NCBI GenBank assembly: GCA_030695415.1 | Contig: JAUYQZ010000004.1 | Location: 1-32,392, forward strand | From: Hylemonella sp. | GTDB taxonomy: Bacteria > Pseudomonadota > Gammaproteobacteria > Burkholderiales > Burkholderiaceae_C | Length of the DNA: 32,392 bases | Direction of reading: 5' to 3' | In this document: positions 1-7,499 of the stretch, one piece after another | Numbering within the stretch: the first letter of the stretch is position 1 | How the letters are laid out: the number at the start of each line of letters is the position of its first letter | The notes under the pieces: generated by a model | Databases searched by the model: none | Told to the model about the DNA's origin: nothing | What the model saw: the letters and a program-made list of their open reading frames with translations, nothing else | Made by a program: the position numbers and the translations under genes

Positions 1-1
1 C

Positions 2-1525
2 CTGCCGGTGTTTGTCGGCGCCATGGCGTTCGCCGTGCGCGCGGCGGCCAGGGTGGCGCGCGAGCGCAGCGCGCCGGCTGACCCGTGCGCCGGCATGGCC
101 GACGGTGACACCTGGCTGTTCAACGACCCGTATGAAGGCGGCACCCATGCCAACGACTTCAAGCTGGTGCGGCCCTTCTTTCGCGGCGGCAAACTGTTCT
201 GCTACCTGGCGTCGGCCGCGCACTGGCACGATGTGGGTGGCGCGGTGCCGGGCAACTACAACCCGGCGGCCACCGAGTGCTGGCAGGAAGCGGTGCAGAT
301 CCCGCCGGTGCGCATCATCCGCGCTGGCGTTCTGGACGCTGATGTGCTGGCCATTCTCAAGGCCAATACCCGGCTGCCCGACAGCTTGTGGGGCGACCTC
401 AATGGCCAACTGGCCGCGCTGGAGCTGGGCGTGCGCCGCCTGCATGGCCTGCTCGACGAATACGGTGACGCGGTGGTGCTGCAGGCCATGGGTGAGTTGC
501 GCGCGCGCGCCGTCAAACTGATGCGCTCCCACATCGCCACGCTGCCCGATGGCCGCTACGCGTTCAGCGACATCCTGGACAACGACGGAGTGAAGGACGA
601 ACCGCTCACGATTGCGCTGGACATGACGGTGCAGGGCGAGCGCATGACACTGGATTTTTCGCGCAGCTCGCCCCAGTGCGCCGGGCCGGTCAACATCTCG
701 CGCGCCACGGCCATCGCGGCCTGTTATGTCGCGCTCAAGCACCTGTTTCCCGACGTGCCGGCCAACGCCGGCGTGCTCGACGCGGTGGACTTCGTGCTGC
801 CGGACGGCTTGGTCATCAGCGCGGCGCGGCCCCGGCCGGTGGGCGGCTACACCGAAACTATTTTGCGCATGATCGACGTGATCTTCAGCGCGGCGGCGCA
901 GGCGGACCCGACCCGCGCCGTGGCGCAGGCCTACGGCACCATCAACGCGCTGTCGATTGCCGGGCACCGCACCGATGCCGCGCGCAAGGGGCAACGCTGG
1001 GTCATGTTCAGCTTCTTCGGTGGCGGCCACGGCGCCCACTCGGGCGGTGACGGCCTGAGTCACGGCAATGCACCGATCTCGACGGCCACCATCCCGCCAC
1101 TGGAAATCCTGGAGGCGGCCTACCCGGTGCGCTTCACCGAATGGTCGCTGCGGGCCGACTCCGGCGGCGATGGCCAGTACCGCGGCGGGCTGGGCGCGAA
1201 CTACGAGATCGAGTTGCTGGAGCAGGATGCCGAGGTCTTCATCTTCGGCGAGCGTGGCAAATCCGCCCCCAAAGGCATTGCGGGCGGCGGCCCGGCTGCG
1301 GTCAATGTCTTCAGCTATCAAAACAACAATGAATGGAAAACACCTCCGATGGTCTCCAAGATGGTCGGCATCAAGCTGAAAAAAGGCGAACGGGTGCGGC
1401 TGCAGACGCCGGGCGGCGGCGGCTATGGCAAGCCTTCGGCCAGGCTGCAGAGTTCGCGTGAACGCGATCAGGCGCTTGGCTATGTGACGGCCCCTGCGCT
1501 TGCAGTGACGAAGGAGGGCGCATGA
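2..1525 (+). CDS. Hydantoinase B/oxoprolinase family protein (5'-partial)
   Basis: This is the large B-type subunit of the ATP-dependent hydantoinase/oxoprolinase/acetone-carboxylase superfamily. It pairs with an A subunit to open or carboxylate cyclic amides or related substrates in the cytoplasm. Seen: the frame is open to the left window edge. The visible part aligns with the family from about residue 75 on, with the segment GDTWLFNDPYEGGTHANDF followed by a His-rich stretch (AAHWHDVGG) that is typical of B subunits. Near the C-terminus lie GGDGQYRGGLGANYEIELLE and the closing TPGGGGYG motif, so the C-terminus is complete and roughly 70 N-terminal residues are missing. The in-frame GTG at 8 is not the true start. 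The stop overlaps the next start (ATGA, 1522-1525). Substrate cannot be assigned: N-methylhydantoin, 5-oxoproline, caprolactam and acetophenone enzymes all share this fold. Confidence 0.93.
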   Translation: MPVFVGAMAFAVRAAARVARERSAPADPCAGMADGDTWLFNDPYEGGTHANDFKLVRPFFRGGKLFCYLASAAHWHDVGGAVPGNYNPAATECWQEAVQIPPVRIIRAGVLDADVLAILKANTRLPDSLWGDLNGQLAALELGVRRLHGLLDEYGDAVVLQAMGELRARAVKLMRSHIATLPDGRYAFSDILDNDGVKDEPLTIALDMTVQGERMTLDFSRSSPQCAGPVNISRATAIAACYVALKHLFPDVPANAGVLDAVDFVLPDGLVISAARPRPVGGYTETILRMIDVIFSAAAQADPTRAVAQAYGTINALSIAGHRTDAARKGQRWVMFSFFGGGHGAHSGGDGLSHGNAPISTATIPPLEILEAAYPVRFTEWSLRADSGGDGQYRGGLGANYEIELLEQDAEVFIFGERGKSAPKGIAGGGPAAVNVFSYQNNNEWKTPPMVSKMVGIKLKKGERVRLQTPGGGGYGKPSARLQSSRERDQALGYVTAPALAVTKEGA

Positions 1526-3573
1526 GTACGCCAACTGGTCTGGTCGTCGGGGTCGATGTCGGGGGCACCTTCACCGACCTGTTTGTGCTGGACGAAGCCA
1601 GTGGCAGCGCGCGCATCGTCAAGGTGCCTTCGACGCGCGGCGAGGAAGCTCGTGGCTTCATGAATGGCGTGGGCCGTGTGGCCGATTCAGCGGCCCGCAT
1701 TGCCACCATCGTGCATGGCACGACGGTGGGCACCAATGCCCTGCTGGAGCGCAAGGTGGCGCGCACCGGCATCATCACCACGCGCGGCTTTCGTGACGTG
1801 CTGGAGATGCGCCGGCGTGACCGGCCGCAGACCTGGGGACTGCGCGGCAGCTTCGAGCCCATCGTGCCGCGCCATCTGCGGCTCGAGGTGGATGAACGCG
1901 TGCTGGCCGATGGCAGCATCCACACCCCGGTGGATCTGGATCAGGTCCGCTCACAGGCCCAAGCCCTGCTGGCGGCGGGCTGCGAGGCGGTCTGTGTGTT
2001 TTTCATCAACACCTATGCCAACCCGGCCAATGAACGTGCCGCCGTGGCCGCCGTGCGCGAGCTTTGGCCCAACGCCCATGTGACCGCGGCCAGCGAGGTC
2101 TTGCCCGAAATCCGTGAGTTCGAACGCTGCTCCACGGCCACCCTGAACGCGGCGCTGCAACCGGTGGTGGGCAGTTACCTGGCGCGCCTGGAGTCGGATC
2201 TGCGGGCCCAGGGTTTTGCCGGCGAGCTGCTGATTGTGCAGAGCAACGGCGGCGTGATGTCACGCCAGACCGCCTGTGATGTGCCGGTGCGAACCGCGCT
2301 CTCGGGCCCGGCGGCGGGTGTGATCGCCTGCGCGGCGATTGCGCGCTCAGCTGGTTGCCCCAACGTCATCACCGGCGACATGGGCGGCACTTCGTTCGAT
2401 GTGTCGCTGGTGGCCAAGGGCGAAGCGGCGCTGGCGGCGCAGACGTCGATCGAGTTCGGCATGGTGGTGCGCTCACCCATGATCCAGATCGAGACCATCG
2501 GTGCCGGCGGCGGCTCGATTGCTTCGGTCGATGCCAGTGGCATGCTGCAGGTCGGCCCCGAGTCGGCCGGCAGCAACCCAGGTCCGGCCTGTTATGGCCG
2601 CGGCAATATGCGCCCCACCGTGACCGACGCCAATGTGCTGCTGGGCCGGATTGCGGCCGACCGGCCGCTGGGTGGCGGCCTGCTGGCTGCCATGGATGCG
2701 GACAAGGCGCGTGCAGCGATTGAGCAGCATGTGGCCCAGCCCCTGGGACTCGATGTGCTCGCCGCGGCCGAAGCGATATTGACCGTGGCCAATGCCAAGA
2801 TGGCTGGCGCCATCCGGGTGGTGTCGATCGAACGCGGGCACGACCCGCGCAGCTTTGCCTACATGCCTTTCGGCGGCGGCGGCGCGCTGCATGTGTGCGC
2901 CATGATGCGCGAGGTGGGCGTGACCACCGGCATCGTGCCGCGTTACCCCGGCGTGACTTCGGCCCTGGGCTGCGTGATGGCCGATATGCGGCACGACGCG
3001 GTGCAGACCCTGAACAAGGGCCTGGCCGAACTCGACATCGCCGATCTGCGCCAGCGCATCACCACGGTGGCGGCGGCCTGCCAGCAACGGCTCGATTCGG
3101 CCGGCGTGCGCTTCGAGCAGGTGCAGGAAGTCATTGCGCTGGACATGCTGTACGCCGGCCAGACCCACACCGTGCAGGTGCCGCTGCCCGTAACCCAGGC
3201 CAGCGAGATCGGCGCGGACGTCATTCGAGCCGCTTTTGAAGCGGCTTACCAGGCGGCCTTCGGCCGGGTGCTCGACGGCATCGCCATCCGGGTCATGAAC
3301 CTGCGCTACGCCCGTATCGGCGTGCGGCCCAAGTTCGATCTGGCCGTGCTGGCCCCGACGGGCGCCGGCTCAACGCAGTCCAGCGGCGAACAGCAGGTGT
3401 TTCATGCCGGGCGCTGGTGGGCCGCCGTGCGCTATCCGCGCCTCGATTTGCCGGTCGGTGCGCGCATAGACGGCCCGGCGATTCTCGAGCAGCCCGACAC
3501 CACGGTCTGGCTGGAGCCGGGCTTCCACGCCACGGTCGATGCCTTTGGCAACCTGCTCGTTAAACCATCATGA
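1522..3573 (+). CDS. Hydantoinase A/oxoprolinase family protein
   Basis: This is the A subunit that partners with the preceding B subunit; in this superfamily it carries the ASKHA-type ATPase fold that activates the substrate carbonyl by phosphorylation. Seen: the N-terminal phosphate-binding loop VVGVDVGGTFTDLFVLDE at about residues 8-25, then IVHGTTVGTNALLERK, the mid-protein GPAAGVIACAAIA and GDMGGTSFDVSLV (second nucleotide loop), and GAGGGSIA. The length of 683 residues is normal for this subunit. The start ATG at 1522 has a strong AAGGAGG ribosome-binding site at 1511-1517, and the ATG overlaps the stop of the B subunit, so the two are translationally coupled as expected for a stoichiometric complex. 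Function at family level is secure; substrate is open. Confidence 0.95.
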   Translation: MSTPTGLVVGVDVGGTFTDLFVLDEASGSARIVKVPSTRGEEARGFMNGVGRVADSAARIATIVHGTTVGTNALLERKVARTGIITTRGFRDVLEMRRRDRPQTWGLRGSFEPIVPRHLRLEVDERVLADGSIHTPVDLDQVRSQAQALLAAGCEAVCVFFINTYANPANERAAVAAVRELWPNAHVTAASEVLPEIREFERCSTATLNAALQPVVGSYLARLESDLRAQGFAGELLIVQSNGGVMSRQTACDVPVRTALSGPAAGVIACAAIARSAGCPNVITGDMGGTSFDVSLVAKGEAALAAQTSIEFGMVVRSPMIQIETIGAGGGSIASVDASGMLQVGPESAGSNPGPACYGRGNMRPTVTDANVLLGRIAADRPLGGGLLAAMDADKARAAIEQHVAQPLGLDVLAAAEAILTVANAKMAGAIRVVSIERGHDPRSFAYMPFGGGGALHVCAMMREVGVTTGIVPRYPGVTSALGCVMADMRHDAVQTLNKGLAELDIADLRQRITTVAAACQQRLDSAGVRFEQVQEVIALDMLYAGQTHTVQVPLPVTQASEIGADVIRAAFEAAYQAAFGRVLDGIAIRVMNLRYARIGVRPKFDLAVLAPTGAGSTQSSGEQQVFHAGRWWAAVRYPRLDLPVGARIDGPAILEQPDTTVWLEPGFHATVDAFGNLLVKPS

Positions 3574-4172
3574 ACAGTCCAAAACCAAAAATCGCCCTGA
3601 TCATTGTTGATCTGCAAAACGATTTTCTGTCGCCCGATGGCGCCTACGCGCGTGGCGGCGCGGTCAGCGAGGCCGCCCGCGAACTGCCGGGCCGCGTGGC
3701 CGGCGTGGCGCGCGCGCTCAAGGCCGGCGGCGGCCTCGTGGCTGCCAGCCAGTTCACGCTCTGGCCCGATGCCCAGGGCGAGCCGATGATCTCGCCGCAT
3801 CTCAAGGCCTTGCGCCCGTTTTTGCGCCGGGGCGACTTCGCGCCGGGCAGTATGGGCCAGGCCAACGTGGCCGAGCTGCAGCCGTTCATTGATGTCTCGG
3901 TCTGCAAGGTCGCGTATTCGGCCTTTTTCAACACCCAGCTCGACTGGGTGCTGCGCCACGCGGGTATTGATACCGTCGCTGTCTGCGGCATCGTGACCAA
4001 CGGCGGCGTGGCCAGCACCGTGCGCGATGCCCACATGCGGGAGTACCACACCATTGTGCTGGGCGACGGCTGCGCCGCGTTCAAGCCCGAGGTGCATGCG
4101 GCCGCGCTGGCCGACATGGGCACGGTGGCCGATGTCATGACCTGCGATGAATTTATCCAAACCCTGACATGA
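3570..4172 (+). CDS. Isochorismatase-fold hydrolase lacking the usual catalytic Cys
   Basis: This is a 200-residue member of the isochorismatase/cysteine-hydrolase superfamily (N-carbamoylsarcosine amidase, maleamate amidase, nicotinamidase, isochorismatase). Seen: IALIIVDLQNDF with the catalytic Asp14, a conserved Lys113 in VCKVAYSAFF, and the active-site loop CGIVTNGGVASTVRDA at 139-154. In amidases the loop reads TNxCVxxT and the Cys is the nucleophile. Here Gly146 occupies that position, as Gly does in EntB/PhzD-type isochorismatases, which hydrolyse a vinyl ether rather than an amide. The hydantoinase partners would suggest a carbamoyl-amino-acid amidase, but the missing Cys argues against ordinary amidase chemistry. 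It overlaps both neighbours by 4 bases. Fold is certain; reaction unknown. Confidence 0.9.
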   Translation: MNSPKPKIALIIVDLQNDFLSPDGAYARGGAVSEAARELPGRVAGVARALKAGGGLVAASQFTLWPDAQGEPMISPHLKALRPFLRRGDFAPGSMGQANVAELQPFIDVSVCKVAYSAFFNTQLDWVLRHAGIDTVAVCGIVTNGGVASTVRDAHMREYHTIVLGDGCAAFKPEVHAAALADMGTVADVMTCDEFIQTLT

Positions 4173-5563
4173 ACCAACCCGTGATCCAGCGTGCCGAGCG
4201 CATGGACGCGGCAGTCCATGTGCCCGTGGCCATCGTGGGCGCCGGGGCCTGCGGCCTGACGGCCGCGCTGATGCTGCATGACGCCGGGGTCGAATGCGTG
4301 CTGCTGGAGCGCGACGCGACACCCAGCGGCTCGACCGCGCTGTCCTCGGGCTTCATTCCCGCGGCTGGCACGCGGGTGCAGCAGGCACTGGGGATTGAAG
4401 ACAGCCCGCAGCGCTTTGCGGCCGACATCCAGGCCAAGGCGAACGGCACGGCGGCCCCCCATCTGGTCACAGCTTATACGCAGGCGATTGGCCCGGCCGT
4501 TGATGCACTGCAGGCGAGGCATGGGCTTGACTTTGTGCTGCTGGACGATTTTCTCTACCCCGGCCACAGCACCCACCGCATGCATGCCGTGCCAGAAAAA
4601 ACCGGCGCCGCCCTGATGGCGCGCCTGCAGCAGGCTGCCACGGCAGCCGATGTTTCCATCGTGACCCGCGCCTTGGTGCGCGAGCTCTGGCTCAACCCAC
4701 GCGATGAGGTGATCGGTATCGGCTATGAACGACCAGACGGCGCACTCGAATACTTGGCCTGCGATGCGCTGATCCTGGCCTGCAACGGCTTTGGCGGCAA
4801 CGCCAGCATGGTGCGGGAACTGCTGCCCGAGATGCGCGACGCGACTTATGCCGGGCACAGCGGCAACGACGGCAGCGCGATTGCGTGGGGGCGCGCCATC
4901 GGGGCGCGGCTGGCCGATCTGGGCGGCTACCAGGGCCATGGCTCGTGGGCCGTGCCGCAGGGCGCATTGATTACCTGGGCGTTGATGATGGAAGGCGCGG
5001 TGCAGATCAATGCGCCGGGCCGGCGCTTTCACGATGAAACGCAGGGCTATTCGGAAGCCGCCGTGCAGGTGCTGGCGCAGCCCGGCGGCGTGGCGTGGAA
5101 TGTGTTCGATGAAACTTTGCTGACGTTCGCGCGCGGCTTCCCTGATTTTCGTGAAGCCGAGGCCGCCGGTGCTGTCAAGCGGTGTGCCGACGAACCGGCG
5201 CTGGCCGGTCTGATCGGTTGCGATGCCAGCGCCTTGCGCGCAACGCTGGCGGCCGTGTCGCCCGGTGCCGCGGCGCCGGATGGGCGGGTCTTCACGCGTG
5301 CGTTGCAAGCGCCGTTTTACGCCGTCAAGGTGACGGGTGCGTTGTTCCACACCCAGGGCGGACTCGACATCGACGCCCACTGCCGTGTCTTGCGGGAAGA
5401 CGCAAGCCCATTCAATAATTTGCTGGCGGCGGGTGGTGCCGCGCGGGGCGTCTCCGGCCATGCCGTCTGGGGCTACCTGTCGGGCAATGGCCTGTTGAGT
5501 GCCATTGCCGGTGGTTTCATTGCGGCCCAGACCGCGAAAACGATATTGGAGACCCAACCATGA
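4169..5563 (+). CDS. FAD-dependent oxidoreductase, fumarate reductase/ketosteroid dehydrogenase type
   Basis: This 464-residue flavoprotein belongs to the FAD_binding_2 family (soluble fumarate reductases, ketosteroid dehydrogenases, tricarballylate dehydrogenase). Seen: the dinucleotide-binding GAGACG at residues 24-29, LLERD ending the second beta strand, and the GSTALSSGFIPAAG segment that contacts FAD. The C-terminal half carries FHTQGGLDID and GVSGHAVWGYLSGNGLLSA, which are diagnostic of the family's FAD-capping and C-terminal regions. No signal peptide or haem-binding motif is seen, so it is cytoplasmic. Its place between a ring-opening hydrolase pair and a C-C lyase suggests that it oxidises or reduces a C-C bond next to a carboxylate in the pathway intermediate; that is inference. 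Coupled to both neighbours by ATGA overlaps. Confidence 0.9.
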   Translation: MNQPVIQRAERMDAAVHVPVAIVGAGACGLTAALMLHDAGVECVLLERDATPSGSTALSSGFIPAAGTRVQQALGIEDSPQRFAADIQAKANGTAAPHLVTAYTQAIGPAVDALQARHGLDFVLLDDFLYPGHSTHRMHAVPEKTGAALMARLQQAATAADVSIVTRALVRELWLNPRDEVIGIGYERPDGALEYLACDALILACNGFGGNASMVRELLPEMRDATYAGHSGNDGSAIAWGRAIGARLADLGGYQGHGSWAVPQGALITWALMMEGAVQINAPGRRFHDETQGYSEAAVQVLAQPGGVAWNVFDETLLTFARGFPDFREAEAAGAVKRCADEPALAGLIGCDASALRATLAAVSPGAAAPDGRVFTRALQAPFYAVKVTGALFHTQGGLDIDAHCRVLREDASPFNNLLAAGGAARGVSGHAVWGYLSGNGLLSAIAGGFIAAQTAKTILETQP

Positions 5564-6423
5564 ACAAACCCACCTTGAAGCAGCGTCTGGCGCAAGCCCG
5601 GGCCGTGCTGGCCCCCGGTGTCTATGACGCGCTGAGCGCCCTGCTGGCAGAGCAGGCCGGGTTTGAGGCGCTTTACCTGTCGGGGGCCTCGATCGCCTAC
5701 ACCCGGCTGGGCCGCTCCGATGTCGGCCTCACGACCTTCCCCGAAGTGGCCGACACGCTGGCCCGCATCACCGAGCGGGTCAGCCTGCCGATCATCATGG
5801 ACGCCGACACCGGCTTTGGCAATGCGCTCAACGTGATGCGCACGGTCAGGGGCTTCGAGCGCGCGGGCGCGGCCATGATCCAACTCGAAGACCAGACCTT
5901 TCCCAAACGTTGCGGCCATCTGGACGGAAAATCCGTGGTGCCGGTGGCGGAGATGGTGGGCAAGCTCAAGGCCGCGCTCGATGCGCGCACCAGCAGCGAC
6001 ACGCTGATCCTGGCCCGTACCGATGCGCTGGCGGTGGAGGGGCTCGACGCCGCCCTGGAGCGGGCCGAGCGTTATCTGGAATGCGGCGTGGATGCCCTGT
6101 TCATCGAGGCCTTGCGCACGCCCGAGCAGATGGATGCCGCCTGTCAACGTTTTGGCCAGCGCATCCCCCTGCTGGCCAATATGGTGGAAGGCGGCAAGAC
6201 GCCGGTACAAAGCGCCGCCGAACTGCAAGCCCGTGGTTTTCGCATCGTCATCTTCCCCGGCGGCACGGCGCGCGCCGTGGCGCATACCCTGCAAGGCTAC
6301 TACGCCAGCCTGCACCAGTACCAGACCACAGCGCCGTGGCAGAAGCAGATGCTGGACTTTGATGGTCTCAATGAAGTCATCGGCACAGCGGAACTTATGG
6401 CGGCCGGAAGGCGGTACCAGTAG
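5560..6423 (+). CDS. Isocitrate lyase/PEP mutase family lyase
   Basis: This is a 287-residue TIM-barrel enzyme of the isocitrate lyase/phosphoenolpyruvate mutase superfamily. Seen: SGASIAYTRLGRSD near residues 41-54, the metal-binding DADTGFGN at 81-88, EDQ at 110-112, and the catalytic loop KRCGHLDGK beginning at 116 with Cys118. That Cys loop is the signature of true lyases (methylisocitrate lyase, 2,3-dimethylmalate lyase). PEP mutases, phosphonopyruvate hydrolases and oxaloacetate decarboxylases of this superfamily usually lack it. The enzyme therefore probably splits a substituted malate-like acid into pyruvate or glyoxylate plus a second carboxylate, completing the hyu-operon pathway. 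It overlaps the flavoprotein by ATGA and is the last gene of the operon. Automatic annotation as carboxyphosphonoenolpyruvate mutase would be misleading. Confidence 0.92.
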   Translation: MNKPTLKQRLAQARAVLAPGVYDALSALLAEQAGFEALYLSGASIAYTRLGRSDVGLTTFPEVADTLARITERVSLPIIMDADTGFGNALNVMRTVRGFERAGAAMIQLEDQTFPKRCGHLDGKSVVPVAEMVGKLKAALDARTSSDTLILARTDALAVEGLDAALERAERYLECGVDALFIEALRTPEQMDAACQRFGQRIPLLANMVEGGKTPVQSAAELQARGFRIVIFPGGTARAVAHTLQGYYASLHQYQTTAPWQKQMLDFDGLNEVIGTAELMAAGRRYQ

Positions 6424-6621
6424 GGTCCATTTGGTTTCATTGCGAGTTTCTCACTTCGATAGGGCTCTAAATCGAACTGGCTCGTGCCATCGGAAACAAT
6501 GAGCCTTAGAAGTTCCAGTGGTAGTCAATCGACAAAATACCTGCAATTTTCTTGAGTTGGAATACTGAATTTCCAAAGGATCACGCCAAGTGATCTTCAC
6601 TCAAAGACCACACTTCTCATC

Positions 6622-6646
6622 AACAAAAAATCACGCTTTTTTTGTT
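6622..6646. repeat. A/T inverted repeat, possible weak terminator
   Basis: The arms AACAAAAAA (6622-6630) and TTTTTTGTT (6638-6646) are exact reverse complements around a 7-base loop. The stem has almost no G-C pairs, so intrinsic termination would be weak. It lies between the hyu operon and phnF and is the only terminator-like structure in the gap. Confidence 0.4.
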
Positions 6647-6704
6647 CGAGTCTGCGCCGTCATGAAGATGACACATAGGCTGGTTACGCTTACTGCACAA
6701 CCAC

Positions 6705-6716
6705 TTGTATAGATAA
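6705..6716. promoter_or_regulatory. Candidate PhnF operator upstream of phnF
   Basis: The 12-mer TTGTATAGATAA sits 6 bases before the phnF ATG. It matches 9 of 12 positions of TGGTATAGACCA, the PhnF-type operator described in mycobacteria. A related 12-mer occurs before phnG (10459-10470). The position favours autoregulation. Assignment by similarity only. Confidence 0.45.
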
Positions 6717-6722
6717 CTACAT

Positions 6723-7451
6723 ATGAGTCTTTACGCAGTCAGCAGAGAAAACGGAGAAGCGCTTTACGCGCAAATTGCCCGCCAACTGGAGCAAGAAGTT
6801 GCCACAGCCTATGGGCCCGGAGATTGCCTCCCGGCGGAGGGCCTTCTTGCTGTGCGATTCGGCGTCAATCGCCACACGTTGCGACGCGCCATAGATGAGT
6901 TGGTGGAATCCGGCCTGCTGGAGCGCCGACACGGACGTGGTGTGTTTGTGCTGGACAGTCAGATTGACTATCAGATCGGTGCTGGTACGCGGTTCACGGA
7001 GAACCTTGCAGCGCTCGGACTACAACCGGAAAATCGCATTTTGTGCTTACAGACACTGGCCGCTACAGAACGCGTGGCACAACGCCTGGCGCTGAATGTC
7101 GGCGATAGGGTGTTTTGGATTGAAACTTTGCGCACCGCGGCTGATCGGCCACTGTGCGTGATCTCGCATTTCATCCCGGCAGAGCGCTTTGCCGGCCTCG
7201 ATACACGCTACACCGGTGAGTCGCTGCACCGGTTTCTGACCGCCACGTACGGCTGCCCATTGCGAAGAACAGAAAGCCTGGTGACAGCGGTGCTCCCGCA
7301 GGGAGATGACGCAAAGTTGCTGGGCATGCCGCAGAACCGGCCGGTGCTGCGAGTGAAGAGTGTGAATGTAGACGACCGGGATGGAACCCCGGTCGAATAC
7401 GCCATCACCCGGTTTCGCGCCGACCGGATCCAACTGCGCATCAACCCGTGA
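6723..7451 (+). CDS. phnF: PhnF-type GntR/HutC family transcriptional regulator
   Basis: This 242-residue regulator has an N-terminal winged helix-turn-helix of the GntR type (about residues 10-75, with GDCLPAEGLLAVRFGVNRHTLRRA followed by LVESGLLERRHGRGVFV) and a C-terminal UTRA ligand-binding domain (about 90-238, closing with GTPVEYAITRFRADRIQL). This is the HutC/PhnF architecture. Its location directly ahead of phnDCE and phnGHIJKL supports PhnF, a repressor of phosphonate genes that senses a pathway or phosphate-related ligand. The stop is 48 bases from phnD. The gene is less GC-rich than its neighbours (about 52% in the 60 bases at 7021), as is the gap before it, which may indicate separate origin. 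Confidence 0.92.
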   Translation: MSLYAVSRENGEALYAQIARQLEQEVATAYGPGDCLPAEGLLAVRFGVNRHTLRRAIDELVESGLLERRHGRGVFVLDSQIDYQIGAGTRFTENLAALGLQPENRILCLQTLAATERVAQRLALNVGDRVFWIETLRTAADRPLCVISHFIPAERFAGLDTRYTGESLHRFLTATYGCPLRRTESLVTAVLPQGDDAKLLGMPQNRPVLRVKSVNVDDRDGTPVEYAITRFRADRIQLRINP

Positions 7452-7499
7452 CTGACCAGTCTATCAACCTCGTTTTTCAACCCTGCAGGAGCTTCTTAA

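Larger units (their letters stand above)
6424..6722. other. 299-base gene-free, AT-richer gap before phnF
   Basis: No coding region was recognised here. Base composition changes visibly: a representative 60-base line (6541-6600) is about 40% GC, against about 70% in neighbouring operons. It holds a 9-bp A/T inverted repeat at 6622-6646, a short inverted repeat GTCAT-GAAG-ATGAC at 6659-6672, and a PhnF-operator-like element at 6705-6716. The gap probably contains the end of the hyu operon and the promoter of phnF and the phn genes. I could not place clear -35/-10 boxes. Confidence 0.6.

Noticed and set aside
3644..5557. 637-codon open frame on the minus strand
   Set aside because: It runs antisense to the isochorismatase-fold and flavoprotein genes, whose protein motifs are clear. 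Long antisense frames are common in GC-rich DNA; the translation shows no recognisable domain.
5560..6423. Possible phosphonate-metabolism enzyme (PEP mutase or phosphonopyruvate hydrolase) next to the phn genes
   Set aside because: The KRCGH loop with Cys118 fits C-C lyases, and the gene is coupled to the hyu operon rather than to phn, from which it is separated by a gene-free gap.
6659..6672. GTCAT-GAAG-ATGAC as a Pho box
   Set aside because: A Pho box needs direct CTGTCAT-like repeats; these halves are inverted, so the match is only superficial.
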